From Cupriavidus taiwanensis (lineage in GTDB: Bacteria; Pseudomonadota; Gammaproteobacteria; Burkholderiales; Burkholderiaceae): a DNA stretch of 64,000 bases. The stretch covers positions 1,433,634-1,497,633 of the forward strand of contig NZ_LT977070.1 in the NCBI RefSeq assembly GCF_900250075.1. Direction: 5' to 3'. Numbering within the stretch: the first letter of the stretch is position 1; every line of letters starts with the position of its first letter. The notes beneath the pieces are model-generated. The model saw nothing but the letters and a program-made list of their open reading frames with translations, did no database searches and was not told the DNA's origin. Position numbers and translations under genes: made by a program. Positions 46,528 through 55,452 of the stretch are shown in pieces.

Positions 46528-46926
46528 ATGTCATACAGCACGAAGGTTCTCGACCACTATGAAAACCCCCGCAACGTCGGCTCGTTCGACAAGAACGACG
46601 ACGCGGTCGGCACCGGCATGGTCGGCGCCCCGGCTTGCGGCGACGTGATGAAGCTGCAGATCAAGGTCAACGAAGCGGGCGTGATCGAAGACGCCAAGTT
46701 CAAGACCTATGGCTGCGGCTCGGCCATCGCCTCGTCGTCGCTGGTGACCGAGTGGGTCAAGGGCAAGACCGTGGACCAGGCGCTGGAGATCAAGAACACC
46801 CAGATCGCCGAGGAACTGGCGCTGCCGCCGGTGAAGATCCACTGCTCGATCCTGGCTGAAGACGCGATCAAGGCCGCCGTCGAAGACTACAAGAAGAAGC
46901 ACGGCGCCGAGCAGAAGGCCGCCTGA
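46528..46926 (+). CDS. iscU: IscU, Fe-S cluster scaffold
   Basis: A 132-residue scaffold with the three cluster cysteines C37 (PACGDVM), C63 (YGCGSAIASS) and C106 in the HscA-recognised LPPVKIHC segment. A GCAAGAGG box lies upstream of the ATG. It receives sulfur from IscS and donates clusters through HscA/HscB. Confidence 0.98.
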   Translation: MSYSTKVLDHYENPRNVGSFDKNDDAVGTGMVGAPACGDVMKLQIKVNEAGVIEDAKFKTYGCGSAIASSSLVTEWVKGKTVDQALEIKNTQIAEELALPPVKIHCSILAEDAIKAAVEDYKKKHGAEQKAA

Positions 46927-46966
46927 CCTGTCGCACTGAGCACGGCACCGACGAAGGAACGCAACG

Positions 46967-47287
46967 ATGATCACCATGACCGAGAAGGCCGCCAAGCATG
47001 TGGCGCGCTACCTGGAACGCCGCGGCAAGGGCGTGGGCCTGCGCCTGGGCGTGAAGACCACCGGCTGCTCGGGCCTGGCCTACAAGCTGGAATACGTCGA
47101 CGAACTGCTGCCGGAAGACAACGTGTTCGAATCGCACGGGATCAAGGTCATCGTCGACGCCAAGAGCCTGCCGTATATCGACGGCACCGAACTCGACTAC
47201 GCGCGCGAAGGGTTGAACGAAGGCTTCCGCTTCAACAATCCCAACGTCAAGGACGAGTGCGGCTGCGGCGAGTCGTTTACGGTCTGA
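46967..47287 (+). CDS. iscA: IscA, A-type Fe-S carrier
   Basis: A 106-residue A-type carrier with ligands C34 (TGCSGLAYK), C98 and C100 (ECGCGESF), the normal pattern. It delivers clusters or iron to targets. It follows iscU by 40 bases. Confidence 0.97.
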   Translation: MITMTEKAAKHVARYLERRGKGVGLRLGVKTTGCSGLAYKLEYVDELLPEDNVFESHGIKVIVDAKSLPYIDGTELDYAREGLNEGFRFNNPNVKDECGCGESFTV

Positions 47288-47321
47288 CCTGCGCCAGCGC
47301 AGACTGATTCGGGCGGGTCCG

Positions 47322-47546
47322 GTGGAGCGCAGCATCGTCGGCTTGCGCCGGGACGAGGAAGGCCACTGGGTGGCCGAACTCGACTGCGGCCATGGCCAGC
47401 ATGTGCGGCATGACCCGCCGTGGCAGTCGCGGCCGTGGACGCAGAGCGAGGCGGGCCGCGCCGCCATGATCGGCACGCGGGTGAACTGCCTGAAGTGCGA
47501 CCGCAACGAGCCGCCGGCCGAGTGGGCCAGCCAGCCCGCGCGGTAG
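47322..47546 (+). CDS. DUF3565 protein embedded in the isc operon
   Basis: A 74-residue protein starting with GTG. It carries [21 protein letters not shown] and a CLKC motif near residue 57; the Cys and His pattern suggests a small metal site (zinc or Fe-S). This matches DUF3565. Position between iscA and hscB makes it a candidate Fe-S assembly or trafficking accessory in Cupriavidus-type isc operons. No experimental function is known to me. Confidence 0.85.
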   Translation: MERSIVGLRRDEEGHWVAELDCGHGQHVRHDPPWQSRPWTQSEAGRAAMIGTRVNCLKCDRNEPPAEWASQPAR

Positions 47547-47567
47547 CGGCGGCAGTACGGACGAAGG

Positions 47568-47588
47568 GCGGCGCGGCCGCTCTTTTTT
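47568..47588 (+). terminator. Weak hairpin plus T-run inside the isc operon
   Basis: Stem GCGGC / GCCGC with loop GCG followed by TCTTTTTTC, directly before the hscB ribosome-binding site. The short stem may give partial termination and lower hscBA-fdx-iscX expression relative to iscRSUA. Confidence 0.45.
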
Positions 47589-47601
47589 CTTGGGGAAGCA
47601 G

Positions 47602-48120
47602 TTGAAAGACGATTTTTTTGCGCTGTTCGGCCTGCCGGTGCAGTACGGCGTCGACGAGGCCGCGCTGGACGCGGCCTACCGCACCGTACAGTCGCAGGCG
47701 CATCCGGACCGCTTCGCCAAGGCCGGCGATGCCGAGCGCCGCGTGGCGATGCAGTGGGCCGCGCATGCCAACGAAGCCTACCGCACCCTGCGCCAGCCGC
47801 TGCGGCGCGCGACCTACCTGCTCAAGCTGCGCGGCATCGACGTGCAGGCGGAGAACAACACCGCCATGTCGCCCGCGTTCCTGATGCAGCAGATGGAATG
47901 GCGCGAAGCGCTGCAGGACGCGGTGGAAGCGCGCGACGTGGACCGCCTCGATGCATTGCTGCGCGAGCTGCGCCAGGAGAAGCGCGAGCGCCACGCGGCA
48001 TTGGGCGCGCTGCTCGATGCCGGCGACAACGACTCGGCCGGCGGCGCGGTGCGGCAACTGATGTTTATCGAGAAGATCGAGCACGATACCAGCGAGGCCA
48101 TCGACCGGCTGGAAGACTGA
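47602..48120 (+). CDS. hscB: HscB, Fe-S co-chaperone (J-protein)
   Basis: A 172-residue protein with N-terminal J domain including HPD at H34-P35-D36, and a C-terminal IscU-binding helical domain ([16 protein letters not shown] region). Start TTG 47602 is preferred over TTG 47590 because GGGGAAG lies at the right distance in front of it and it gives the normal [13 protein letters not shown]-terminus. HscB delivers IscU to HscA. Confidence 0.94.
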   Translation: MKDDFFALFGLPVQYGVDEAALDAAYRTVQSQAHPDRFAKAGDAERRVAMQWAAHANEAYRTLRQPLRRATYLLKLRGIDVQAENNTAMSPAFLMQQMEWREALQDAVEARDVDRLDALLRELRQEKRERHAALGALLDAGDNDSAGGAVRQLMFIEKIEHDTSEAIDRLED

Positions 48121-48228
48121 CCGGCAAGATCGCCGGGGCCATGACACAATGGCGCCCGGCCTGAAAACCGCACGCATGCCGCCCCGCATGGCGGTTTCCC
48201 CTGCCGTACAAGACAGCGAAGAATTACC

Positions 48229-50094
48229 ATGGCACTGCTCCAGATTTCCGAACCCGGCATGTCGCCGGCGCCCCATCAACGCCGCCTCGCGGTCGGCATC
48301 GACCTCGGCACCACCAACTCGCTGGTGGCCGCGGTGCGCAGCAGCATTCCCGAAGTGCTGGCCGACGAGCGCGGCCGCGCGCTGCTGCCCTCGGTGGTGC
48401 GCTACCTGCCAGACCGTACCGCGCATATCGGCTACCGGGCCCAGGACGAAGCGGTGCGCGACCCCAAGAACACTATCGTCTCGGTCAAGCGCTTCATGGG
48501 CCGCGGCCTGCGCGACGTCGCCAATATCGAGCACAGCCCGTACGACTTCGTCGATGCGCCCGGCATGGTGCAGATCAAGACCGCGGCCGGCGTGAAGAGC
48601 CCGGTCGAGATCTCGGCCGAGATCCTGGCCACGCTGCGCCAGCGCGCCGAAGACAGCCTGGGCGACGACCTGGTCGGCGCCGTCATCACGGTGCCGGCGT
48701 ATTTCGACGAGGCCCAGCGCCAGGCGACCAAGGACGCCGCGCGCCTGGCCGGCCTGGAAGTGCTGCGCCTGCTCAACGAGCCCACTGCCGCGGCCATTGC
48801 CTACGGCCTCGACAATGCCGCCGAAGGCATCTATGCCGTGTATGACCTGGGCGGCGGCACCTTCGATATCTCGGTGCTCAAGCTCACCCAGGGCGTGTTC
48901 GAAGTGCTGGCCACCGGCGGCGATTCGGCGCTGGGCGGCGACGACTTCGACCAGCGCCTGCTGTGCTGGATCGTCGAGCAGGCCAACCTGCAGCCGCTGT
49001 CGGCGCAGGACATGCGCCTGCTGATGGTGCGCGCGCGTGCCGCCAAGGAGGCGCTGTCGGAAGCCGACAGCACGGTGATCGACGCGGTGCTGGAGTCCGG
49101 CGAGATCGTGCACCTGACGCTGACCGACGAAACCTTCGAGCAGATCACCGCCCACCTGGTGCAGAAGACGCTGGCGCCGGTGCGCAAGGCGCTGCGCGAT
49201 GCCGGCGTCGGCGCCGACGAGGTCAAGGGCGTGGTGCTGGTCGGCGGCGCCACGCGCATGCCGTCGATCCGCAAGGCGGTCGGCGACTTCTTCGGCCAGA
49301 CTCCGCTCACCAACCTCGATCCGGACCGCGTGGTGGCGCTGGGCGCCGCCATGCAGGCCAACCTGCTGGCCGGCAACCATGCCCCGGGCGAAGACTGGCT
49401 GCTGCTCGACGTGATCCCGCTGTCGCTGGGCGTCGAGACCATGGGCGGCCTGGTCGAGAAGATCATCCCCCGCAACAGCACCATCCCGGTGGCGCGTGCG
49501 CAGGAATTCACCACCTTCAAGGACGGCCAGACCGCGATGGCGATCCACGTGCTGCAGGGCGAGCGCGAGCTGGCCAGCGACTGCCGTTCGCTGGCGCGCT
49601 TCGAGCTGCGCGGCATCCCGCCGATGGTCGCGGGCGCGGCGCGCATCCGCGTGACCTACCAGGTCGACGCCGACGGGCTGCTGTCGGTGACCGCGCGCGA
49701 GACGCACTCGGGCGTGGAAGCGTCGGTCACGGTCAAGCCGTCTTACGGGCTGGCCGACGACGATATCGCGCGCATGCTGCAGGACAGCTTCCGCGAGGCC
49801 GAGCACGACATGAAGAGCCGTGCGCTGGCGGAGGAACGTGTCGAGGCCGAACGCCTGGTCGAGGCCACCGAGCGTGCGCTGCAGACCGATGGCGACCTGC
49901 TGTCGGCCGAGGAGCGCGCACAGGTCGAAGCGCTGATCGCCGGCGTGCGCGAGATTGCCAGGGGAGAAGACCACCTGGCGATCCGCGCCACGGTGGAAAA
50001 ACTGTCGCACGGCACCGACGAATTCGCCGCCCGCCGCATGGACCGCTCGATCAAGAGCGCACTGGCGGGGCGCAAGGTACAGGAGCTGGGCTGA
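48229..50094 (+). CDS. hscA: HscA, Hsp70-type Fe-S chaperone
   Basis: A 621-residue Hsp70 with [12 protein letters not shown] near residue 23, the phosphate-2 loop [12 protein letters not shown] near residue 205 and [17 protein letters not shown] near residue 335; the substrate domain follows after [14 protein letters not shown]. The N-terminal extension before GIDLGTT fits HscA. It releases clusters from IscU. It follows hscB after 108 bases. Confidence 0.97.
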   Translation: MALLQISEPGMSPAPHQRRLAVGIDLGTTNSLVAAVRSSIPEVLADERGRALLPSVVRYLPDRTAHIGYRAQDEAVRDPKNTIVSVKRFMGRGLRDVANIEHSPYDFVDAPGMVQIKTAAGVKSPVEISAEILATLRQRAEDSLGDDLVGAVITVPAYFDEAQRQATKDAARLAGLEVLRLLNEPTAAAIAYGLDNAAEGIYAVYDLGGGTFDISVLKLTQGVFEVLATGGDSALGGDDFDQRLLCWIVEQANLQPLSAQDMRLLMVRARAAKEALSEADSTVIDAVLESGEIVHLTLTDETFEQITAHLVQKTLAPVRKALRDAGVGADEVKGVVLVGGATRMPSIRKAVGDFFGQTPLTNLDPDRVVALGAAMQANLLAGNHAPGEDWLLLDVIPLSLGVETMGGLVEKIIPRNSTIPVARAQEFTTFKDGQTAMAIHVLQGERELASDCRSLARFELRGIPPMVAGAARIRVTYQVDADGLLSVTARETHSGVEASVTVKPSYGLADDDIARMLQDSFREAEHDMKSRALAEERVEAERLVEATERALQTDGDLLSAEERAQVEALIAGVREIARGEDHLAIRATVEKLSHGTDEFAARRMDRSIKSALAGRKVQELG

Positions 50095-50134
50095 TCACCG
50101 CGCCTGCACCGCACTACAGAACCCAGGAAACGAC

Positions 50135-50473
50135 ATGCCACAGATCATTGTTTTGCCCCACGTCGAATACTGCCCGGAAGGGAAGGTGATCGAAGCCGAG
50201 AAGGGCGTCAGCGTCCTCGACTCCCTGCTCTCCAACGGTATCGATCTCGAGCACGCGTGCGAGAAGTCCTGTGCCTGCACCACGTGCCACGTGATCGTGC
50301 GCGAGGGCTTCGACTCGCTCAACGAGGCTGAGGAAAAGGAAGAGGATTTGCTCGACAAGGCCTGGGGCCTGGAGCCGAATTCGCGCCTGTCGTGCCAGGC
50401 CATCGTCGACGAGGAAGACCTGACCGTCGAGATTCCCAAGTACACCATCAACCACGCCAAGGAAGGCCACTGA
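50135..50473 (+). CDS. fdx: Isc-type [2Fe-2S] ferredoxin
   Basis: A 112-residue adrenodoxin-type ferredoxin with ligands C42, C48, C51 and C87 (ACEKSCACTTCH, SRLSCQAIV). It supplies electrons for Fe-S assembly on IscU. AACCCAGGAAACGAC precedes the ATG, with AGGA as ribosome-binding site. Forty bases after hscA. Confidence 0.97.
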   Translation: MPQIIVLPHVEYCPEGKVIEAEKGVSVLDSLLSNGIDLEHACEKSCACTTCHVIVREGFDSLNEAEEKEEDLLDKAWGLEPNSRLSCQAIVDEEDLTVEIPKYTINHAKEGH

Positions 50474-50507
50474 GCGGCCGGCACAGACCCCAGCGGAGAA
50501 CAAGCCC

Positions 50508-50702
50508 ATGAAGTGGACCGATACCTACGCTATCGCCGAAGCCCTGTACGACAAGTTCCCGGATGTCGACCCGGCGGGCGTGCGCTTTACCGACCTGCGC
50601 CGCTGGGTGCTGGAACTCGACGGCTTCGCCGACGATCCGGCGCGCTCGGGCGAGAAGATCCTGGAGGCGATCCAGCAGGCGTGGATCGAGGAAGCGGAAT
50701 GA
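50508..50702 (+). CDS. iscX: IscX (YfhJ)
   Basis: A 64-residue acidic protein with the IscX pattern MKWTDTYAIAEALYDKFPDVDP and LRRWVLELDGFADDP. It binds IscS and iron and tunes the desulfurase. Last gene of the isc operon; a strong terminator follows. Confidence 0.97.
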   Translation: MKWTDTYAIAEALYDKFPDVDPAGVRFTDLRRWVLELDGFADDPARSGEKILEAIQQAWIEEAE

Positions 50703-50720
50703 CTTCCTGATGTCAGGAAT

Positions 50721-50758
50721 AAGCAAAAAGGCCGGCTTGATGCCGGCCTTTTTGCTTT
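50721..50758 (+). terminator. Terminator of the isc operon
   Basis: Perfect 16-bp stem AAGCAAAAAGGCCGGC / GCCGGCCTTTTTGCTT with loop TTGAT, 19 bases after iscX. The T-run is within the stem, as in many Cupriavidus terminators. Confidence 0.93.
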
Positions 50759-50788
50759 GATGCTGCTACACGGCCCTGATTACCTGCT

Positions 50789-50922
50789 GGTTTGCTCCCT
50801 CTCCCGCTTGCGGGAGAGGGTTGGGGTGAGGGCGGGAGTATCCACGAAGCGAAGGCCATCGGTATGCCAGCGCCTGCCCTCTCCCCCGGCCCCTCTCCCG
50901 CAAGCGGGAGAGGGGAGCAAAC
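50789..50922. repeat. REP-like inverted pair
   Basis: Two 24-bp palindromes, CCCTCTCCCGC-TT-GCGGGAGAGGG at 50797-50820 and the same with AA at 50891-50914, are flanked by outer inverted ends GGTTTGCTC and GAGCAAACC. Between them lies GTTGGGGTGAGGGCGGGAG and its near-complement GCCCTCTCCCCCGG. A single unit with the same GAGCAAACC flank is at 5829. The element lies between iscX and lysS in the 238-bp gap 50703-50940; the rest of the gap holds only the terminator. Confidence 0.85.
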
Positions 50923-50940
50923 CGGCGGTTTTGCAATGCC

Positions 50941-52497
50941 TCAGTCTTCCCGCCGCAGGTGCGGGAACAAAATCACGTCACGGATATTCGGGCTGTCCGT
51001 CAGCAGCATCACCAGGCGGTCGATGCCGATGCCGCAGCCGCCCGTCGGGGGCATGCCGTATTCCAGCGCGCGGATATAGTCGGCGTCGAAGTACATTGCT
51101 TCCTCGTCGCCGGCATCCTTCTGCTCGACCTGCTTGCGGAAGCGGTCGGCCTGGTCCTCGGCGTCGTTCAGCTCCGAGAAGCCATTGGCAATCTCGCGGC
51201 CGGTGATGAAGAGCTCGAAGCGCTCGGTGATGCCCGGCACCGTGTCCGAGGCACGCGCCAGCGGCGAGACCTCGACCGGGTAGTCGACGATAAAGGTCGG
51301 CTCCCACAGCTGGCTCTCGGCGGTTTCCTCGAACAGCACCAGCTGCAGCGTGCCCAGCCCGGCATTGAGGAACTGCGGCGCGTTGGTGTTGACGCCGAAC
51401 TTCTTCAGTTCGGTGCGCAGGAATTCGGCATCGCCGAGCTGCGCGTCGGTGTACTGCGGCGCGAACTTCTGGATCGCCTGGCAGATGGTCAGGCGGTGGA
51501 ACGGCTTGGACAGGTCCAGCTCGCGCTCCTGGTAGGTCAGCACGGCGCTGCCGCGCGCATCGATCGCGGCCTTGCGGATCAGGTCTTCGGTGAAGTCCAT
51601 CAGCCAGCGGTAGTCCGTGTAGGCCGCGTAGAACTCCATCATGGTGAACTCGGGGTTGTGGCGCGGGCTCACCCCCTCGTTGCGGAAGTTGCGGTTGATC
51701 TCGAACACGCGCTCGAAGCCGCCGACGATCAGGCGCTTCAGGTACAGCTCGGGCGCGATGCGCAGGAACATCTGCATGTCCAGCGCGTTGTGGTGCGTGA
51801 TGAACGGCTTGGCCGCGGCGCCGCCCGGGATCGGGTGCAGCATCGGCGTTTCCACTTCCATGAAGCCGGCGTCGGCCATGTGGCGGCGCAGCGACGAGAT
51901 CGCGTCGGTACGGGCGCGGAAGGTGTTGCGCGTTTCCGGCGACACGATCAGGTCGACATAGCGCTGGCGGTACTTCATTTCCTGGTCGGCCAGGCCGTGG
52001 AACTTGTCCGGCAGCGGGCGCAGCGACTTGGACAGCAGGCGCAGCTCGCGCACCTGCACCGACAGCTCGCCCTTGTTGGTGCGGAACAGCTCGCCGCGGG
52101 CGCTGATGATGTCGCCCAGGTCCCAGTGCTTGAACGCGGCGTAGACCTCTTCGCCGACCTTGTCGCGGGTGATGTAGAACTGGATCTGGCCGCTGCCGTC
52201 CTGCACGGTGGCGAAGCTGGCCTTGCCCATCACGCGCTTGAGCATCATGCGGCCGGCGATGGCAACCTCGACCGGCGCGGCCTCGAGCGTGGCCTGTTCG
52301 GTGTCGGCGTACTGCGCCTGCAGCGCGGCGGCCTGGTGGGTGGGGCGGAAATCGTTGGGGAAGGCCACGCCTTGCTGGCGCAGCGCGGCCAGTTTCTCGC
52401 GCCGCTCCGCGATGATCTTGTTTTCGTCGACGGCGGGCGTGTCGGCGGCGGCGGCCTTGTTCTGCGCCGGGGCCTGGGCGCGGTTCGGTTCGGTCAT
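50941..52497 (-). CDS. lysS: Lysyl-tRNA synthetase, class II
   Basis: A 518-residue enzyme with an N-terminal OB-fold anticodon-binding domain (residues ~65-170) and a class II core with motif 2 [20 protein letters not shown] near residue 285 and motif 3 [14 protein letters not shown] near residue 490. The N-terminal 25 residues are an Ala-rich extension. It and prfB are neighbours, as in many bacteria. Full length. Confidence 0.98.
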   Translation of the reverse strand: MTEPNRAQAPAQNKAAAADTPAVDENKIIAERREKLAALRQQGVAFPNDFRPTHQAAALQAQYADTEQATLEAAPVEVAIAGRMMLKRVMGKASFATVQDGSGQIQFYITRDKVGEEVYAAFKHWDLGDIISARGELFRTNKGELSVQVRELRLLSKSLRPLPDKFHGLADQEMKYRQRYVDLIVSPETRNTFRARTDAISSLRRHMADAGFMEVETPMLHPIPGGAAAKPFITHHNALDMQMFLRIAPELYLKRLIVGGFERVFEINRNFRNEGVSPRHNPEFTMMEFYAAYTDYRWLMDFTEDLIRKAAIDARGSAVLTYQERELDLSKPFHRLTICQAIQKFAPQYTDAQLGDAEFLRTELKKFGVNTNAPQFLNAGLGTLQLVLFEETAESQLWEPTFIVDYPVEVSPLARASDTVPGITERFELFITGREIANGFSELNDAEDQADRFRKQVEQKDAGDEEAMYFDADYIRALEYGMPPTGGCGIGIDRLVMLLTDSPNIRDVILFPHLRRED

Positions 52498-52545
52498 GAT
52501 GTCGTGTCGGTCGCGCGCGGTGCCGCGCGCGGGTTCAGTATGGCT

Positions 52546-53304
52546 TCAGTAGTTGCGGAGATCGTCCAGCTCGGTGCTGCCGAAATCCGGGCGGTGCAGG
52601 TAGGCGACGATGCGGCCCGCGGTTTCCTCGGCCGAGGCGAGCTGCTGGTTGGCCTTGAGCTCGCGGAAGCGCTGCACCTGGGCAAAATCGGCATTGCGGA
52701 TGGTGGCCTGCATGCCGGTATCGATCACGCCCGGCGCCAGCGCCACCGCGCGCACGGTGCGCGGCGCCTCGGCCTGTGCGTATTCGGCGTTGACCGAGCG
52801 CATGAACATGTCGAGCCCGGCCTTGCCGGCGCAATAGGCGCTCCAGCCTTCGATCGGGCGCCGTGCCGCGCCGGAGGAGATCGCCAGCACCTTGCGCGGG
52901 CAGCCGAACTTCTCGGTGCGCTCCAGGAACGCCGCGGTCATGGTCATCGGCGCCGCCAGGTTGGTCAGCAGGTGCGGCACCAGCGATTTTTCCTGAAGCG
53001 CCGCGACCGGACCGATCGGCTCGACCACGCCGGCATTCAGGATCAGCGTGGCGCTGGTCGGCGGCAGGTCGAGCGTGTCGAGCACGCTGGCGAGCCAGGT
53101 GGCGGCAGGGCCGGCCTGCGACAGGTCCTGCAGGTGCCAGGCCACCGGCACGCCGCTGAGCGTGGCGATGCGCTCCAGCTCGGTGTTGCGGCTGCGCGCG
53201 ACGCAGATCAGGCGGTTGCCCGGCACGAGCAGGGCGTTGGTCAGTGCCGCGCCCAGCCCGCGCGAGGCGCCGGTGATGATGTACAGGTGATTGGCTTCGC
53301 TCAT
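52546..53304 (-). CDS. Short-chain dehydrogenase/reductase, sepiapterin/benzil-reductase type
   Basis: A 252-residue SDR with NADP-binding TGASRGLG near residue 11, catalytic Ser in AISSGAARRP and YxxxK in AYCAGKAG near residue 155. The C-terminal layout resembles the benzil reductase/sepiapterin reductase subgroup. The substrate is not evident from the sequence. It lies between prfB and lysS on the same strand. Confidence 0.82.
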   Translation of the reverse strand: MSEANHLYIITGASRGLGAALTNALLVPGNRLICVARSRNTELERIATLSGVPVAWHLQDLSQAGPAATWLASVLDTLDLPPTSATLILNAGVVEPIGPVAALQEKSLVPHLLTNLAAPMTMTAAFLERTEKFGCPRKVLAISSGAARRPIEGWSAYCAGKAGLDMFMRSVNAEYAQAEAPRTVRAVALAPGVIDTGMQATIRNADFAQVQRFRELKANQQLASAEETAGRIVAYLHRPDFGSTELDDLRNY

Positions 53305-53404
53305 GGTGCCCCGGTCGGAAAGGCCGTCGTGCCGGCAAGGCGCGGGCGGCGGTACAGCGATGGATGGGTTGCTGTGCCGCCGCCGGCCGGCGGCGGGTAC
53401 GGTC

Positions 53405-54509
53405 TCAGAGTCCCTGCTTGAGGCTGGCCTCGATGAACGGGTCCAGGTCGCCGTCCAGCACCTTCTGGGTGTTGGACATTTCCACGTTGGTGCGCAGGTC
53501 CTTGATGCGGCTCTGGTCCAGCACGTAGGAGCGGATCTGGTGGCCCCAGCCCACGTCGGTCTTGCCGGCCTCGAGCTTGTCGGCCTCGGCCTGGCGCTTG
53601 CGCATTTCGTGCTCGTACAGGCGCGACTTCAGCATCGACATGGCTTCGGCGCGGTTGCGGTGCTGCGAGCGGTCGTTCTGGCACTGCACCACGATCCCGG
53701 TCGGAATGTGCGTGATCCGCACGGCCGAATCGGTCTTGTTGATGTGCTGGCCGCCCGCGCCCGAGGCGCGGTAGGTATCCACGCGCAGGTCCGCCGGGTT
53801 GATCTCGACCTCGAACGAATCGTCCACCTCCGGGTAGACGAACACCGACGAGAACGAGGTATGGCGCCCGCCCGACGAATCGAACGGCGACTTGCGCACC
53901 AGGCGGTGCACGCCGGTCTCGGTACGCAGGTAGCCGAAGGCGTACTCGCCCTCGATCTTGATGGTCGCGCTCTTGATGCCGGCCACGTCGCCTTCGGACT
54001 CTTCCAGCACCTCGGCCTTGAAGCCCTTGCGCTCGCAGTACTTCAGGTACTGGCGCAGCAGCATCGAGGCCCAGTCGCACGCTTCGGTGCCGCCGGCGCC
54101 GGCCTGGATGTCGATGAAGGCGTTGGCCTGGTCCATCTCGCCGGCGAACATGCGGCGGAATTCCATGTCGGCCACCACCGCCTCGAAGCCCTTGACGTCG
54201 GTCTCGATCGATTCGAGGGTGTCGTCGTCGCCTTCTTCCTTGGCGAGTTCGAACAGTTCTTCCGCACCGACGAGGTCATCGGTGAGCTTGCCCAGGACGC
54301 CGACCACGCCCTCGAGCATCTTCTTTTCCTTGCCGAGGTCCTGGGCCCGCTTGGGGTTGTTCCAGACGTCGGGGTCTTCCAGCAGGCCGTTGACTTCGTC
54401 CAGCCTTCCTACTTTGACATCGTAGTCAAAGATACCCCCGTAGATCTTCCGTCCGGGAACGGAGATCGGAGATGGCACCGGAGATGGCGTTGAGGCGTTC
54501 TGCTTCCAT
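53405..54509 (-). CDS. prfB: Peptide chain release factor 2, with programmed +1 frameshift
   Basis: RF2 starts with ATG at 54509. After 27 codons, a UGA stop (54428-54426) follows CTT; reading resumes in the +1 frame at GAC (54427). The upstream Shine-Dalgarno-like GGGGGT and the slip site CTTTGAC are the same as in E. coli prfB. The joined protein is 367 residues with anticodon-mimic motif SPF (near residue 203) and GGQ (near residue 248). RF2 reads UGA, so the frameshift is autoregulatory. This is not a sequencing error. Confidence 0.97.
54425..54443 (-). promoter_or_regulatory. prfB programmed frameshift site
   Basis: The minus-strand run GGGGGTATCTTTGAC contains an internal Shine-Dalgarno-like sequence and the CTT-TGA-C slip site. 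T at 54428 is skipped when UGA recognition is slow. Confidence 0.95.
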
Positions 54510-54700
54510 GATGTTCCTGCGCTTCGAAAACCTCGAATTATAGCGGATCGGCGCGGCAGATCGGGGCTTGCGGGGCGTCATGGCGGCGCCCCGAACCGAA
54601 CGCAACGGCGCCGGCGCGGTCTATCCGGCGGTGCCGGGCGGCGCGCGCGGCGATAATACGGGTCGCAAGCCGCCCCCGGCACAGACCAAGAACAGGACGC

Positions 54701-55426
54701 ATGACGAAAACCAGACATGACATCGAGCCAGGCCGGCGCCGTACGCTGGGCCTGCTGCTGGCGGCCGCGACGGCGGCGATCACGGCCGGCTGCGGCACCA
54801 CGGGCGGGCCCGTGCCGGACGGCTACTACCGCGTCGAGCGCGGCGACACGCTGTATTCGATCGCGCGCAAGCACCACCGCAGCGTGCGCGACCTGACCCG
54901 CTGGAACAGCGATATCACCAGCCCCAGCCAGATCGAGGTGGGCCAGCTGATCCGCGTGCGTCCGCCGGGCGCCGCTGCCGGCAGCGCCACCGCGTCGACC
55001 GGCACCGGGCAGTCCGTGACCGATACGCCGCGCGCCGACAGTGCCGCGGCATCCCGGCCGCCGGCCAGCAGCATCCGCCTGCAATGGCCGGCCGACGGTC
55101 GCGTCACGGCGGGCTTCTCCCCACCCGCCAGCAAGGGCCTGAGCATTGCCGTGCCGGCCAACGGCACGGTGCGCGCCGCCGCCGCCGGCCGCGCCATCCA
55201 CGTCGGCAACCTGCGCGGCTACGGCATGCTGGTGATCGTCAAGCACAACGACGACTGGCTTACCGTCTACGGCAACCTGGACCAGCCGCTGGTCAGCGAA
55301 GGCGCGCAGGTGTCGGCCGGGCAGGACGTGGGCCGCATGGGCGCGAGCCCGAGCGAGCTGCACTTCGAGGTGCGCGGCAACGGCAAGCCGGTGAATCCGG
55401 CCAGCTACCTGCCGTCGCGCGGCTGA
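54701..55426 (+). CDS. LysM/M23-family lipoprotein, NlpD-like (probable amidase activator)
   Basis: A 241-residue lipoprotein with lipobox ITAGC near residue 31, one LysM domain (YYRVERGDTLYSIARKHHRS and IEVGQLIRV, residues ~42-86), an Ala/Ser linker, and a C-terminal LytM/M23 domain (about 125-238). The zinc ligands usually in HxxxD are missing (SKGLSI in place), while LHFEVR is kept. So it is probably non-catalytic and, like NlpD or EnvC, activates a peptidoglycan amidase. Divergent from prfB across 191 bp. Confidence 0.83.
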   Translation: MTKTRHDIEPGRRRTLGLLLAAATAAITAGCGTTGGPVPDGYYRVERGDTLYSIARKHHRSVRDLTRWNSDITSPSQIEVGQLIRVRPPGAAAGSATASTGTGQSVTDTPRADSAAASRPPASSIRLQWPADGRVTAGFSPPASKGLSIAVPANGTVRAAAAGRAIHVGNLRGYGMLVIVKHNDDWLTVYGNLDQPLVSEGAQVSAGQDVGRMGASPSELHFEVRGNGKPVNPASYLPSRG

Positions 55427-55452
55427 GCAGGGCGCGCCGCGCTCCGGGCACG

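Noticed and set aside
47197..50010. A 937-codon open frame antisense to hscB/hscA
   Set aside because: Same GC-driven antisense opening; residue composition is typical of shadows.
54426..54428. In-frame UGA in prfB as a disabling mutation
   Set aside because: The Shine-Dalgarno-like spacer and CTTTGAC context are the known programmed frameshift.
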